Below, one piece after another: positions 25,433 through 37,851 of a DNA stretch of 64,000 nt (position 1 is its first letter; each line of letters starts with the position of its first letter). The position numbers were made by a program, and so were the translations under genes. The notes below the pieces were generated by a model. It made no database searches and was not told the origin of the DNA. It was given only the letters and a program-made list of their open reading frames with translations. Source of the stretch: Diphasiastrum complanatum (lineage: Eukaryota > Streptophyta > Lycopodiopsida > Lycopodiales > Lycopodiaceae); assembly GCA_029204225.1 (NCBI GenBank), contig CM055096.1, forward strand, positions 45,415,346-45,479,345. The letters are read 5' to 3'.

Positions 25433-26821
25433 ACTACCAAACTAAGTTCCCTTGCCTGTACTACGGCAAACTAGATTGTGAAAATGGGGAAGAAGCATTT
25501 CATAAAGCAAGTGTATAGAGGAAGAACTCGTAGCTGGCCAGCGCACACTACGCTTATTTCATCAGTAGCTCGACTGCTAACGAGAAGTTGAAGGTACAAA
25601 CGGACTTCAAGGTATGATCTAGGTAAGATTACCTTAAAGTCGAAAACAACAGCGTGATTAGATATCGCTACCTTACAGAAGAAACGCAATTTCAGATTAC
25701 ATGTGACAACTGCAACATTCCAGCAAGAAAATAATACGGAGAATAAGCTAAAAGATTGTATCAAAGATAAAAGATTTCCGAAATTCCGAATATCTAGCAG
25801 GACGAATCAGAAACAGAGCACATTCGTGAAACTTTCTATGCAATCTTGTAGATTGTGTCAGTGAACGAGAATATGAAGATATTCAGGAGAAGATATAGTA
25901 CACTAGTTCTAAAGACACATTGATCTACCGGTTGAAGGTTCATCCACAATTTTTTTCAAGCTGGAGCTAGTGAACCATAACACTCAATTGCACATTGAAC
26001 AACTCAAAGGACTACTTCAAATTGAAATATCTTCCATCTCAACCTCTTACCATTCCTGGTAAATTAGAAGAACTGAAAACTGGACACTAGACTGTTCATC
26101 AGAAAGTAGTATGAAAATAGAAAGACTAGCTAGAGAGACAAAGGCTCATCACTGAACAGAAAGACAATATGAAAATAGAAAGAGAGACTAGAGACAGAGG
26201 CCTCATGAAGCATCACAGTGCACACCCATGTCTTTTCCGAAAAAAGGAAGACACTGAGCTCATTTGAAAGCTTAAGCCCGACATCCCAAGTCTTTTTGAG
26301 AAAAAAAGGGAAACCCATTAGGCTCATATGAAATCCAAATCACATTGAGCTCATACGAGAGCCTAAGCCTGACACGCCAAGTCTTCTGCGGCGAAAAAAG
26401 CAAGAAATTCAGCTCATATGAAAGCCCAAGCCTGACACCAAACGTCACAAGCGAAACCGGACAACAATTACTCTTGGTGAGGAGTGCAAATTTCCCAAAA
26501 TGGCAAGAAGCAGCCCAAGAGCCAGACAGTGAATGCAATGCGTCAAGCAGCAAATGGGAGAGAAGACGAGAAAGGAAAAGGAAAGGGAACGAGGGCGGCT
26601 ACTCCTCCTCCCCATTGTCCTCACCATCTCCTCGCACTCAAGAAAAGGGAGCGACAAATATATTTTATATATGTATGCTATGGTAAGGCTTAGGTTTAGG
26701 GTACGACGGTGGATAATAAAGAAGGTGACGAAAACATAGACGCAAGAGAGCGAGGGTACTGTCGCTTGTACCAGGACACAGGAGAAAGAGAGGCCGCGCC
26801 AGTCGAGGGGCTTTAAAAATC

Positions 26822-26831
26822 GCCACGTGTC
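26822..26831 (-). promoter_or_regulatory. Canonical ABRE (ACACGTGGC on the minus strand)
   Basis: The plus strand reads gccacgtgtc; on the gene's strand this gives GACACGTGGC, the classic abscisic-acid response element. It lies about 150 bases upstream of the TATA-like box at 26659-26671, a usual promoter distance. Confidence 0.55.
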
Positions 26832-27086
26832 GACATACGTAGGGCCAACCAAGGCTGAATTCTCTGTCTCTCACTCAAAGTTTTGCCCCCACCCCATTTC
26901 TTGGCCTGGTCACATGGAACACCCAATTCCTAATTCCCGGCCCTGCAACGAGTAACTCGTGCCCGAAAATGGCTTTTACTCACTTGGAGAAAATTTGTGA
27001 GCCCTGCCCAGCCAGGAATTGTTTTTTCTAACAGCCACCAACTGGCTGGTTGAGGCACCCAGTTCCTAGCTACCCTTCTCCTCATT

Positions 27087-27234
27087 CATTATGCTAGTTT
27101 TTTTTTTTTTTTTTTTTTTTTTTCTTTTTTTAACCCAAAGGGGTTGGCCTAGTTGGTTAGTTTGGCATCCAAAGTTTCTTTGGTCCCAAGTTCGAGCCTC
27201 CCTCGGAAACCAAGAAGCATTATGCTAGTTTTTT
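27087..27234 (+). mobile_element. Short tRNA-derived SINE with 17-bp target duplication
   Basis: cattatgctagtttttt occurs at 27087-27103 and 27218-27234. Between them are a T-rich stretch and a body of about 87 bp (27131-27217) carrying a pol III A box (tggcctagttggtta) and B box (ccaagttcgagcct) and ending ccaagaag. No poly-A tail follows the body. A 5'-truncated inverted copy lies at 38017-38080 with its own duplication. The T run on the left may be expanded target sequence. Confidence 0.8.
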
Positions 27235-27271
27235 AAGATGGTTGCCTTGTAACTTCTATATCCTGTGATTT

Positions 27272-27430
27272 AAGACTTTTCTCGATCAAAATCTTTCTAA
27301 ACATATCTTTTAATTCAAAACTTTTCTCGATCAAAATCCTTCTTACATATCCTTTAATTCAAAACTTTTCTCAATCAAAATTCTTCCATCATATGCTTTA
27401 ATCCAAAACTTCTCAATGAAAATCAGTCAA
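27272..27430. repeat. 44-45-bp tandem repeat, nearly four copies
   Basis: Units centred on aaaacttttctcgatcaaaa start at 27272, 27317, 27361 and 27405, each followed by tcttcnnacatatcntttaa-like text. The last copy is diverged. Confidence 0.85.
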
Positions 27431-28394
27431 ACTTCTAATTAGTGACACTAATTGCAATAGCTTGTTCCAAAAATTAGCACATCAATCAAACCATCTTAAT
27501 TGGTAAAAAAATTATGTATCATAATTGCAAATTTATAAACTCTTACTAATTAGTATTCAACTATTTTCTCAAGCCCACCACAATAAAAAAACTCCATTGT
27601 AAAGAGTGTTATGAATTTCTGAATTAACCTACTATTGGCTACTTGTAACTTTGACTAAGAATCGTGCGAAAGTAGCATAAGAGAAGCGGCTAGGGAATTA
27701 CCAAAGAATGAGCTACAAAGCACGGATGGCAAATTAGACATTTTGGGGATGACTTTCATCAAATTCTTTTCTACACTCCCAATTTTTTTAATCTTTGGAA
27801 GTGAGCTAAGCTTACTTAAAAACCCACTATAAATCTCATTGTACTGCTTGATTTCCAGCTAGAATATCACGGAATGCTGTTGATTTGTATCCTTCTATAT
27901 GCATTGTTGTTGTCTTTTTTATGTCTTTCTTCTCTTTTCTGCTATTGACCTTGGTTCTCCCACCAATTGAAACTTTTTTCCAACTTCCTTTTTCCATGAA
28001 GTTGTCATTTTAATATTCTCTCTCCTCCATTTTTTTGCCCTACCTTCCTGCATGCAATGAACTATGCCTATCAGATTCAAGCCCAAAATTGTTTTGAACT
28101 CTACTTGATCCAAACTTTGAAGTCGTAAGGATTATTTGATTGATTATGTAGCCATACACAAATTCATTTACGTGCGAAATTGGAAACAGTAGACAGTTTA
28201 GACTACAAAATACAAGAATAGCATTACGTAAAAAGATGAATCGGACAAGCATTCATTTACATGTGAACCACATGTCAAAGCTTTATTCTGATTTACAATT
28301 GTGAGGATGACGCGAAGGTCATATATAGTGGCCTTTTGGTTGCTATCTCTATGTCTAAGCTGAGCATATGCACTACATCGACGCATTGCGCCAC
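27431..28394. other. No identifiable gene
   Basis: AT-rich spacer between the tandem repeat and a copia gag remnant. No domain was seen. Confidence 0.4.
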
Positions 28395-29190
28395 TTCAAG
28401 TTATATCTCTGTTGCATCAAACAAAGTGGTTTAGTCAGCCAGTCTCATCGCAGACAAGCTTAATGGATCCAATTACTATTTGTGAAAATTTAAGACGAAG
28501 ACTTTGCTAATCACCAACGAGTTGTGGGATGTTATCACAGGTATCAAACTGAAGCTTGAAGATGACACGGACGACTCAAAGTGGAAATCGAAGGATGGTA
28601 AAGCTTTTGTGCTTATCATACTCAATATATCAGATACAGATTGGCCACGTATCTGAAACTCAAACTTCGACAGAAGTATGGGACATCTTGAGCTCACTAT
28701 ATGATGTGAGGGACGTGACTTCCAAGTTGCATCTCAGAAAAAAAATTCTTCACAGTCAAGATGTCAAATGGTGATTCATTTCAGAATCACATTAACCAGT
28801 TTAAGAATCTCTTGCAATAGATGGCAGCTGTCAGATCATCCACCAACGATCAAGACGCAATTATGACATTGCTATCAAGCTTGCCCCTATAGATGAAAAC
28901 TAGGTGATGATCATATCGACACACTCAGATTTAACTCTCACTAGAGTTATCACCATGTTGCTGCAGGAAGATAATCGAAGAAGTCAAGGCACCTCTTTGA
29001 CTTGCTACTCACCATATGACCAGTCATCGTGAGCATTTTCACTCCTATAGCCTTACAGTACGAAGAAATTCGTTCATCTTGGCAATGATAATACGCACAC
29101 TATCGAAGGTGAAGGCATTGTAAAATTGAAGTTTCAGCATGATCAATTCAAGCTACTATCCAATGTTGTATGTACCTATTTCATTACCTT
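28395..29190 (+). pseudogene. Ty1/copia gag and protease-region remnant
   Basis: Shifting frames read DKLNGSNYY, KTKTLLITNELW, GKAFVLIILNISD, then a frame with EVWDILSSLYDVRD and SKLHLRKKI. This is the order of copia Gag (NYxxWK ... LW ... WxxL ... L) capsid motifs. Near 29.05 kb KKFVHLGNDNTHTIEGEG recalls the segment after the protease active site. Stops and indels are frequent. It resembles the minus-strand gag at 51.8-52.05 kb. Confidence 0.7.
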
Positions 29191-29379
29191 CATTAATGAA
29201 TATTCGAGAAGAACAGTTGCATTTGTTATTGTATAATTGGTAGGTGTCTACATATTTGAAATCCTCGTGCAACTTGGTGAACATTCTATCGAGCTTGGTT
29301 TTATATTTATTCCTATCCAAATTAACAAGATCCTGATAATGAATCATGTCCTTATTCTATGATCTGAACAAGGAAAAAC

Positions 29380-29840
29380 TAAGGACAGACTTAAACTTTA
29401 GATAAATTTTAGAAAAAACTTCTATTCCAGGTCCGTCTGTAATAGAAGGAAGAACAAAAAGAACAAACAAAAAAATTCACTTAAAATAGTCAATTCTGTC
29501 AATTATTCCAAATTCTTGAAAAAAGGACACAAAAAAAAAAACAAAACCACAAGCGCGCTCAAAATCGATGTTACTATGTGGAATATCGATCTTGAGCACG
29601 CTAGAACGAAAAGAAATCTTTAACGACGTGAGGCGCGCTCAGAGAGCGATATCAGGAAGAGGCGATATCGATTGCAAGCGCAAGTAAGTCGACAAGAATG
29701 CAGAGCAGCTAATCATGCGCTCGTAAGCGATATTCGGCTCGAAAAACGAAGAAATCTAGTGAAACTCCAAACCGCGGATCATCTATTTATAAAAACAATT
29801 TCACAAGTGCGAGATCTGTCGATGTGGACATGTGGCACCT
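29380..29840. other. Unassigned segment with inverted GCGCTC/ATCGAT motifs
   Basis: GC-richer than its flanks. A 17-bp imperfect stem (29553-29569 with 29585-29601; 15 of 17 pair) encloses a 15-base loop. Further gcgctc and gcgatatc copies occur to 29735. A TATA-like tttataaaaac lies near 29788. It sits between two copia remnants and may be an LTR or inserted element. Confidence 0.5.
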
Positions 29841-29849
29841 TATGAAACC

Positions 29850-31391
29850 ATCCTCCATCATCCAAGAGCAACACCAATGATTCTTGGTGGATTGATAGTG
29901 GGGCTCCCACATGACATATCAAAAGGACATTTTTTCCACTTTACTTTCTTACAATGATGTACATAGATCAATCTATACTGCAAGTAGTCAAGAATGTAAG
30001 ATAAGTGGAATAGGAACCATTCCATTGTATGTTGGATCATCCAAAAGGATGAATTTTTAGAATGTTCTTTATGCTCCTAAGTTAACTAAGAATCTGCTTA
30101 GTGTTGGCCAATTAATGGATAATGGCCTTGATGTACAATTTAAGCGTGGAGTTTGTTCCATCCTTAGAAATGATGAATATATAGCTAAAGGCTTTAAGCA
30201 AGGTAGATTATTTAAGCTTGATGCTGATATTGCAGTGGAGATTGTTAACTTGGCAAAGGTGGAGATATCAAAGGTGGAACTATGGCACAAAAGGTTGGGC
30301 CACCCCAACTTCAAAGCCATGGAAACTATGTGTGCAAAGGAGCCTGCACTCGGCCTCCCCAAGCATTTGTCAAAGTGTGAGAAGATATGTGAAGCATGTA
30401 GCCTCTCAAAGGCTCACAAACTACCCTTCTCAAGATCAAGCTCTCCTCTTAACTCATCCATTCAGATGTTCATAGCCTTTCACATGAGTCTAATGGTGGT
30501 GCCAAGTATTATGTAATCTTCATTGATGACTATTCTAGATATTGTTGGATGTACCTCTTGTCTAGCAAATCTATGGTGTTTGATTCGTTTGTAAAGTTCA
30601 AAACTTTGGTAGAAAATCAACTTAGTACCAAGATTAAGGTATTAAGGAGTGATAATGGAGGTGAATATATCTCCAATAAGTTGATTGACTTTTGTAGTTC
30701 TAATGGCATAAAGAGAGAGTTGTCATGTCCATACACCCCTCAACAAAATGGAGTGAGTGAGAGAATAAATAGATATCTTTGTGAGTGTGCTAAGGCCTTA
30801 AGGCTAGATGCTTCTCTATCCAAACCATTTTGGGGTGAGGCAATAACTTGTGCTAATTATTTGTGCAATAGATTGCCTAACCAAGCCATAGGAGGAATCA
30901 CACCATTTGAAGCTCTATTTGGAGAGAGGCCCAATCTCAAGGATCTCAAAGTTTTTGGATCCACTTGCTATGTACACCAATCCTTGGATACAAGGAAGAA
31001 GGATGATGCAACCTCCATCAAAGGCATCTTTGTGGGATATGGTAAGAATAGCAAAGGATATAGAGTCTTCAATCCCATCACTAGCAAGGTGATAGTGAGT
31101 AGGGTTGTTATTTTTTATGAAGGACATGCTTGTGATTTGGATGATAATGCTACTAATCATCTTGATGCCAAGGATCATGCTAGGATGGAGGAGGAGATTC
31201 CAAGTGAAGAAGAGCTTGAGGATCCACCTCAAGATGCAAGAACTCCAAGAACTCCAAGAAGATCTACAAGGCCAAGGACCGAGCCATTGAGGCCCACCTA
31301 TGATGTCAAGGTGATCAAAGGGAAGGCTCATCATCTTCATAACCATCTGTCATATTCATTTTCAATATTTTTGTGCCTCTTCGGGCAGTGA
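29850..31391 (+). pseudogene. Ty1/copia protease-integrase remnant, truncated before reverse transcriptase
   Basis: It begins with a degenerate protease site (SWWIDSGAP near 29880). It continues through LTKNLLSVGQLMDNGLDVQF and the zinc-binding region (LWHKRLGHPN ... CEACSLSKAH) to the integrase core (30549-31391: SDNGGEYIS, PYTPQQNGVSERINR, FWGEA). A frame break near 30516-30548 separates zinc finger and core. Similarity stops near 31.35 kb, before any reverse transcriptase. Wording is close to the 43-kb copia element, so both belong to related families. Confidence 0.85.
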
Positions 31392-32290
31392 TGAGCTGGA
31401 AGGGCATGCCTCAACATCCAATAGCATTTCCACATGTTGCCCAACAGAACATCTATATATTTGAAAAGTTTTTATCTTATTTATATTAAAGAAAAGCTAC
31501 GTTTGGTAGAATCTTGATATCAAGGTTTTTATTGGTCCACATGGCTACGAAAATTAGAAAAAAATAGAATAAAAAGGCATCTTTTTAAAAGGCCCTCGTT
31601 GGCGGGCTCTAAGTTTTTCTATCATTTTGAATGTTCTACGAAATGCCATTTTCTCACTTTATAGTCCTTGTTATCAATTTGGATGTTCTCTTCGTTGGAG
31701 CGAATTCCAAACACTTGCAAACCAAACTCAACAGTAAACTACCTTTTAGAGCAACATCCCAAGAACTACTCCAAAGTTCTTCTAGGAGCTCCTTTGCCTT
31801 TTCCAAGATTGCCATTTTCAAATCCATGCGTTATATTCTTTTCTAATCTCATTATGTTATATTCTATTCTAACAAATTTACATTGTATTCAATAATATCT
31901 ATTGTAACAAATTCACAAATTATTATTATTATTCTAGCGTTATTAACAAATCGTATAAATTTTAATAAATTCTAACATTGTTCCATTCTATTCTATTTCA
32001 TTGTATCATTCTATTCTAATCAATGGCTGATTGTAACTTTGATTGGCAATATCTTTTTCACCATAGCTCAAAACTAGATCGTGTATGGTGTCATTGAAAA
32101 GCTATTTCAAGAGCTTTCTAATGGCACCACAATCATCTCAATCAAAGTTATGGTTAAAGCATAGTGCCCTCCAGCATCTTCTTCATGAAAAGACTTAATT
32201 ACTATTTCTCTTCTCGAGTCATTCCTTCTGGATACAACAATGTTTGTAAGTATTGAATAATATCACCACAAATTGATCTTCCAATATCTC
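31392..32290. other. AT-rich spacer, no gene seen
   Basis: Contains simple text such as repeated attctattctaac near 31.86-32.0 kb. No domain or terminal repeat identified. Confidence 0.4.
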
Positions 32291-32299
32291 AAAGCATCA

Positions 32300-32952
32300 T
32301 CATTCATCTAGTAGATTATCCGAAATAGGATCTTTGGGTTCGCTAGTTATCAATCTTGATCGATAATCTACATTTGTATGATATTTGTCGGATCGAATTT
32401 CTAATGTATAATCAAATTCCAATAGTAGAAGAATCCAACGGGCAATTTCGACCCGATAAGTCTGGCTTATTAACCAGATACTTTATAGCATAGTGGTCGA
32501 CATGAAATGTAACGCATAACTTAGCAAATAATGTCGAAATTTCTTTGTCAAAAAATTATTCCCAAAGTTTCTAGCTCAGTAATAGAGTAATTCTATTAGA
32601 TGCTGATAATTGTCTACCTGCATCATATATAGGATAAACCCTTTTAGCATCATTTTTCTGACTCGGAATGCTTCTAATTGCAAATGAAGAGGTGTCAACA
32701 TTATCATGAAATTTTTTTGTCCAATCAGGGTGGTCGCATGATTGGAGCAGTTTATAATTTGGTTTTCAATTTTTCAAAAGATTTTCGGCAATCTATATTC
32801 AATTCGTAAATAATATCTTTCTTTAATAATATGTTCAAAGGAGCTGCTAGAATAGCATAATCCTGTATAAATCTTCGATAATATCCCAAATGACCTAGAA
32901 AACCTCTTAACTCCCTCAAACTGGTCGGTGGTAAAAGTGCATGGATAACCTT
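32300..32952 (-). pseudogene. Ty3/gypsy reverse transcriptase C-end and RNase H (downstream part)
   Basis: Read on the minus strand it contains TSLRELRGFLGHLGYYRRFI, then LLKKDI, FEKLK, APIMRPPDW, and an RNase H stretch with FHVDHYAIKYL-like text. It continues directly, after an inserted solo LTR (32953-34408), from the reverse transcriptase at 34409. Multiple stops and frameshifts; not functional. Confidence 0.8.
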
Positions 32953-34408
32953 TGTTGGAATAGGGTGAGAGCATGTGAACGGAGGAAGAGAGAAGGAAAT
33001 AGTTTACGAAACAACTCTCCCGTTATTATGGGCTGCTACAAGCAAGAACAGCCTAAAAGATTGTAGTTGCCAAAATAGACTCACAACTCAAGCGTTCTCA
33101 CCTACAGGATCGTGAAATAATTCATACCCAAACGAAAATGAGTACAGTCCACCGAAGAGATTAGATGATGTGTGTGGTATTACTGTAAATTGATTTTCTT
33201 GATTTTCATATGAAGTTCAGTTCAAAATGTAAAAAAGTAATAATGCATTATGATAATGCAAGTTCCTCAGGCATCAAAGACAGGCATCGTCTGATCAGAT
33301 ATTAAGGAGTCGTTGACGTCCGTGATCTGATCAGAGTGAGTGATCAAGCAGTAAGAGTGTAATCAAATCACAACATCTTACATCCGATGATAGAACGTGT
33401 TGATTCTATATTACAATGAAAGCTTTAACAACACTAAATACGTTATAGCCAAAAATAGAGGCGTAACTTGGATGGTCGATATCATTCGCTCTGTTGGCAG
33501 AGCATCTCGTAGAGTGCATGATTAAGATGTATTTATACACTCCATGTATTTAATTACAATAAATGCTTGTCATCCAACTAAGAATTTTGTTGTACTAAGA
33601 AAGTAGTTGAGTTATAATGACAGTTGTACAATGTGTACATAAGTCAATGATCTCCTTTGGGAGACTGATATGACGGCACTTGCTGCAATCGCATGTTGAC
33701 CGCAACCGTAGCTGTTGCAGTATTCTACGGAGTGTTGCGGTGGCTCGGCGGAGCCTTGGCCGGCTCCTTGGCGGTTCCTTGTGGTGCCTTAGTGGTTGGT
33801 CTTTACATAGTGACCATAATGTTGACTCTGTGGTGCCTTGGTGGTTCCTTGCGGTGCCTTGGCAGTAGTTTCGGTCAAATAGCTCAAAGTCGTCGGAATG
33901 CACAAGTTGTCGCATTCCTCGCATATTTCGCATTTTGGAAAATTGCGACAATGAACTTGGAACTAGTATTTCATCGAAGCAGATGGGCACTTCGCATTTT
34001 ATGCCTTTCAAGAAAATGCAAACTGTGCGAAAAACGGGTCAATTCTACAAACTGTTGCGAAGATAGTGTATTTCTACAAACTTTTCAATAAAGGGGATTT
34101 GTTGAAGTTGTTGAAGATGGCTAGGTCTTCACTTGACTTAACATTCAAATGTGAAAAACAGAATAGGATTGGCTACCCTTTAGTCTTTAATCCGTGGATG
34201 GATGAAGATCAGTTGGAAGCCCGATGTAGTCATTCTTCAAATAGTTCGGCTATCTGAGTTCTGTGATTCCTGCAGGTATCAGATGAGCAGACATAGAACC
34301 AAAGTAGGTTTCATTTGACCCTAGATCAATGATAAAAAAAAATGTGCAACAAGAATCTTCAAATAGAAATTATCACCAAGGAGAAAACTGTGGACTTAAT
34401 TTCTAACA
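32953..34408 (-). mobile_element. Solo LTR (1456 bp) with 5-bp target duplication
   Basis: On the plus strand it starts TGTTGGAA and ends TTCTAACA, an inverted terminal pair, and is flanked by ACCTT at 32948-32952 and 34409-34413. It splits a gypsy reverse transcriptase frame exactly between two parts that otherwise join. A TATAAAT on the minus strand near 33.53 kb suggests minus orientation. No internal domain, primer site or second LTR is present, so it probably formed by LTR-LTR recombination. It holds a GC-rich run of ggtgccttggtggttcctt-like direct repeats (about 33.73-33.87 kb) and a TGCGA-rich patch. Confidence 0.85.
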
Positions 34409-35390
34409 ACCTTGACCTTATCTTGATCAACTTTGAATCCCCTGTTTGGAAATTCGATGACCCAAAAGGATGCCTTCATTCATTCCAAAGTAACTTTTCT
34501 CAAGATGTAATGATATAGATGTTTCTCTGCATATTTTTAATGTTTGGTGAAGCTTCTCCAAATGTTCCTTATGTAAGCTAAAGATACAAAAATCATCTAT
34601 AAATATTTCTAGAAATTTTCTCAAAAAGTCTTGAAATATGACTGTCCTCATTCTTTGAAATGTAGCAGGTGCATTACAAAGTATGAATGGCATTCTATTA
34701 TATGTGTAGGTACCCCAATCTGTTGTGAAGGTCATTTTGTCTCGATCCTCTAGTATGATTTGAACTTGATTGTAGCCAGAAAAACCATCTCGAAAACTCT
34801 ATCTTTCAAAACCAGCAACTTTATCTAATATTCTATTTGTAAATGGCAGAGGATGGCAATCCTTTTTTGTTGCTTCATTTAGTATCCTAAAATCCTGACA
34901 TACTCAGATTTTACCAATTTTCTTCTTCAATACCACGACAATGGGCGATACCCATTCAGTGCTCAGAATTGGATAAATTATCTCAGCTTCAAGATATTTG
35001 TCTAATTCTGCTTTCACCATCAAAGAATATTTAGGATTTAATCTATACTGCCTCTGTCGAATTGGTAGAGCCTCTGCTTTTAAGTCAATTCGGTGTTCAC
35101 CAAATTTTCTAGGAATACTTTCTAAATCCTTTAACTTCCAAGCAAAAACATCTATAAATTCTTTCAAAACTTGTAATAAAGGCTACCATCAAACTTCGAT
35201 AAGTGAACAGAAATATTCACTTCCGTTCTTTGCTGAAGAGGTATTTTCCGAATTTCATCATTGTCAATCATCCCCATGGTAGTGTTTATCTCACTTTTCC
35301 CATGTATTTCTCTATTTTGGGACTCACTTGGCTCCACCTATTCTTCCTCTAATTCATAACATTCCAGATATCGAATATCTATGTCATGTG
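34409..35390 (-). pseudogene. Ty3/gypsy reverse transcriptase (upstream part)
   Basis: The minus strand reads FIDVFAWKLKDL, then EAEIIYPILSTEWVSPI, VCQDFRILNEAT, FTTDWGTYTYNRMPF, CNAPATFQR and the catalytic FIDDFCIFS, then LLGHRISKQGIQ and VDQDKVKVV at the insertion point. The catalytic Asp pair is intact, but there is an internal stop near 34800 and other breaks. The wording is gypsy-like of the Athila/Tat type rather than chromovirus; that subtype is tentative. Confidence 0.85.
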
Positions 35391-37599
35391 ATGCATGTAA
35401 TTAGCCCATGAGCTTACTAATGAAGCTATGCAAGAAACCCAATGTTCTCTAATGAATGGTTGAGATGTGAGCACACTAAATTTGCTCCTCCTAAAGACAT
35501 TTGCTATTACATTTAGTGTTTTATGAGTTACGATCTCACTTAAACTACAATAGATCATCAAAAGGACTTGCTAGAAAGAATTCCTATTATAATTAGTGTC
35601 TTATGAAATAGGAACACACTTTTATATTGTGCTTAATTTCCACTTCTATCACAAAAGTTTAATATTGGCACAAACTCAATGATATTCATATTACGTTTCT
35701 TTTGAATAACTATTATTTCATAAAATATGGATCTACTTAGATTGAACCATAAAATTACACACTATCAACATACTTTCTTTGCATACCTCATAACTAAAAC
35801 CTAGTTCAAATTTTTGTAGATTTTCAATTTCTTTTCCAAATTATTAAGGATTGAGAGCACTTAAAGGTTGGATTCAACCCCTGGATTCAACCTCGATCAC
35901 AACGTAGGCATGGGATAGTTAAATTACATTGAATGTAAAAACCTTGCATATATTTCTTGCACCAAGTTTGAGTGTACAATTATTGGAAATTGGAATACTC
36001 GCTTTGGCCTTCAAATTTTATTTTATGAAAAGACTAACCTAATATAGAAAACGAAGGGGATTGGCACAACCAAATGTTTTTACTTGTTTTAAGAGACATA
36101 TCATTGCATTGTCCTACCTTTTGATCACATTATTAAGCTTGGTTTGAGCTTTTCATACTTCTATGCAACAAAAATAACTTTCAACAGTACAATGGTCTTG
36201 TGAAGCAATCTATTTTTTCTCAAATTGTTTGTTGTGTACGTAACAATGTTATTGCAAAATATTTTACCCATTTCTTCCAAAATGGTAGAAAATCTTTTTC
36301 ATCTTTGTGTTCCGTTTCATACTTAGCTCCGAATACATTTCAACTGGACAATATAATAGTGAGAGTTGGAACAACATCGAGTACACCAACAACACATGCT
36401 TTGGATGATTGGCTTATTGTTGTCAATTACTCTGCTACTTTTCACTCATGCTCTCTTGAACAACTCATTGAATTTTTTCTTGCAAAACTTATCACATCAA
36501 GAGTGATACCTAGCACGCCAAAAAACTATTAAAATGTCAAAAGACCTATAGAGTATCGGATGAAGATTCAAGGCCAAATCTATTAAACAAGTGCCTCGAG
36601 AGATACTTTCTTTGAAATACACAAACGTACAAAAGAGATGCCTTGTACCAATATAAGAATAATACTCAAGGCTTTTAAAAGGATTAAGAGAAAATTATTG
36701 CATAAGCACATGGAGTGCAAGATTCAAGAACCAAGTGTAGTGTAAATAAGCACCTAGATGAAATTTTTCTTGAAGTGTTACAAGATTGGAAGAGAACTAC
36801 CTCTTGAAAAACAATTTTTAGTATGAACACCCAAAAAACTACTCTAAAAGCATTAATAGATTCACATAGTATATGGAGAAGTCTTCTTTGGTTTGTTGCT
36901 AGACATTATTCAAATGTTTGAGAAGACATTCCAAACTTGAAACGGAAACTATGCACTTGAATTGGTGATAGGATCCATATTCAAATTGGAATCCATGCAC
37001 TTGAGTTGGTACGGAAATGTGATTGTTGTGTGTGGAGTACAAGTGAACAATACATTCCAAATTCGAATTGGAAGTTGTGCAATTGGTCCGGGTGATCACA
37101 TATACAACATGCATTATTGTAGTTAGTTGTCTCTTCCAGTTAAAAAAATGTTCTACGAACTTTTGTAGATTTGTGCATGGCCATCGTTAAAAACCTTTTA
37201 GTTTTCAAAGGTGACTCCTTTACTTGTTGCACTTCATATTTACAAGAACCATTCACCATTTCTAGTTGTGACTTGTAGGCTTTTAAATGCACGTTCTCAT
37301 GTGTCAAATCTCTTGAAATTATATAATTTTGATTAACATTTTACGTCATTGAAAAGCTTAATCTTAAGACTGGTTTGCACTTGAAATTTATCAAAGATTT
37401 TGCAATATGTGGAGAGGGTTCTCATTAGGGAGACTGAGCTTGCAAAATTGGTTAACCATGAGAAAGATTATTTCAACATGAATAAATTGAATCATTAGAT
37501 TGTCTCGGATATAGGGCCAAGATTACGTTGATTGATTGGCTCTTTTGGCTTGTTAAGTGGCCTCAAAATGAGTGTGCATCTACATCTTCCAGCCTTCCA
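35391..37599. other. No identifiable gene
   Basis: AT-rich DNA. A 110-codon plus-strand frame at 36200-36532 matches no known family. Text around 36.93-37.07 kb repeats ttgaattggnna-like phrases but forms no clear tandem array. Confidence 0.4.
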
Positions 37600-37851
37600 G
37601 CTTCTTTTGAGAATTTAGAGCTGCAAATCAAATTCTCATCATGATGCATGTGTTAAAAAATTAATCTAGTCCATCATAGTGGGGTGCACTGAGTAGAGTT
37701 GTTGACTGTCACCGGAAAGGTGCAGGCTTCTTTTGAGAATTTAGAGCTGCAAATCAAATTCTCATCATGATGCATGTGTTAAAAAATTAATCTAGTCCAT
37801 CATAGTGGGGTGCACTGAGTAGAGTTGTTGACTGCCACCGGAAAGGTGCAG
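37600..37851. repeat. 126-bp tandem duplication, one mismatch
   Basis: Two copies starting gcttcttttgagaatttaga at 37600 and 37726 differ only by gactgtc versus gactgcc. Near identity indicates a recent event. The right end of each copy is the left half of a pol III promoter-like unit; only the second copy continues into the B box. Confidence 0.92.

Larger units (their letters stand above)
24704..26660 (-). promoter_or_regulatory. Putative 5' UTR/introns and promoter of the bZIP gene
   Basis: No other gene is evident here. An acceptor-like taacag about 35 bases upstream of the ATG suggests a leader intron. A TATA-like box, TATATAAAATATA on the minus strand, lies at 26659-26671, followed on that strand by a CT-rich stretch typical of a leader. 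This start site is inference. ABRE-like sites are listed separately. Confidence 0.4.

Noticed and set aside
27140-27217. A true tRNA gene
   Set aside because: A and B boxes are present, but the arms do not form a cloverleaf by eye. Perfect flanking duplications and a truncated copy at 38 kb show it is a SINE.
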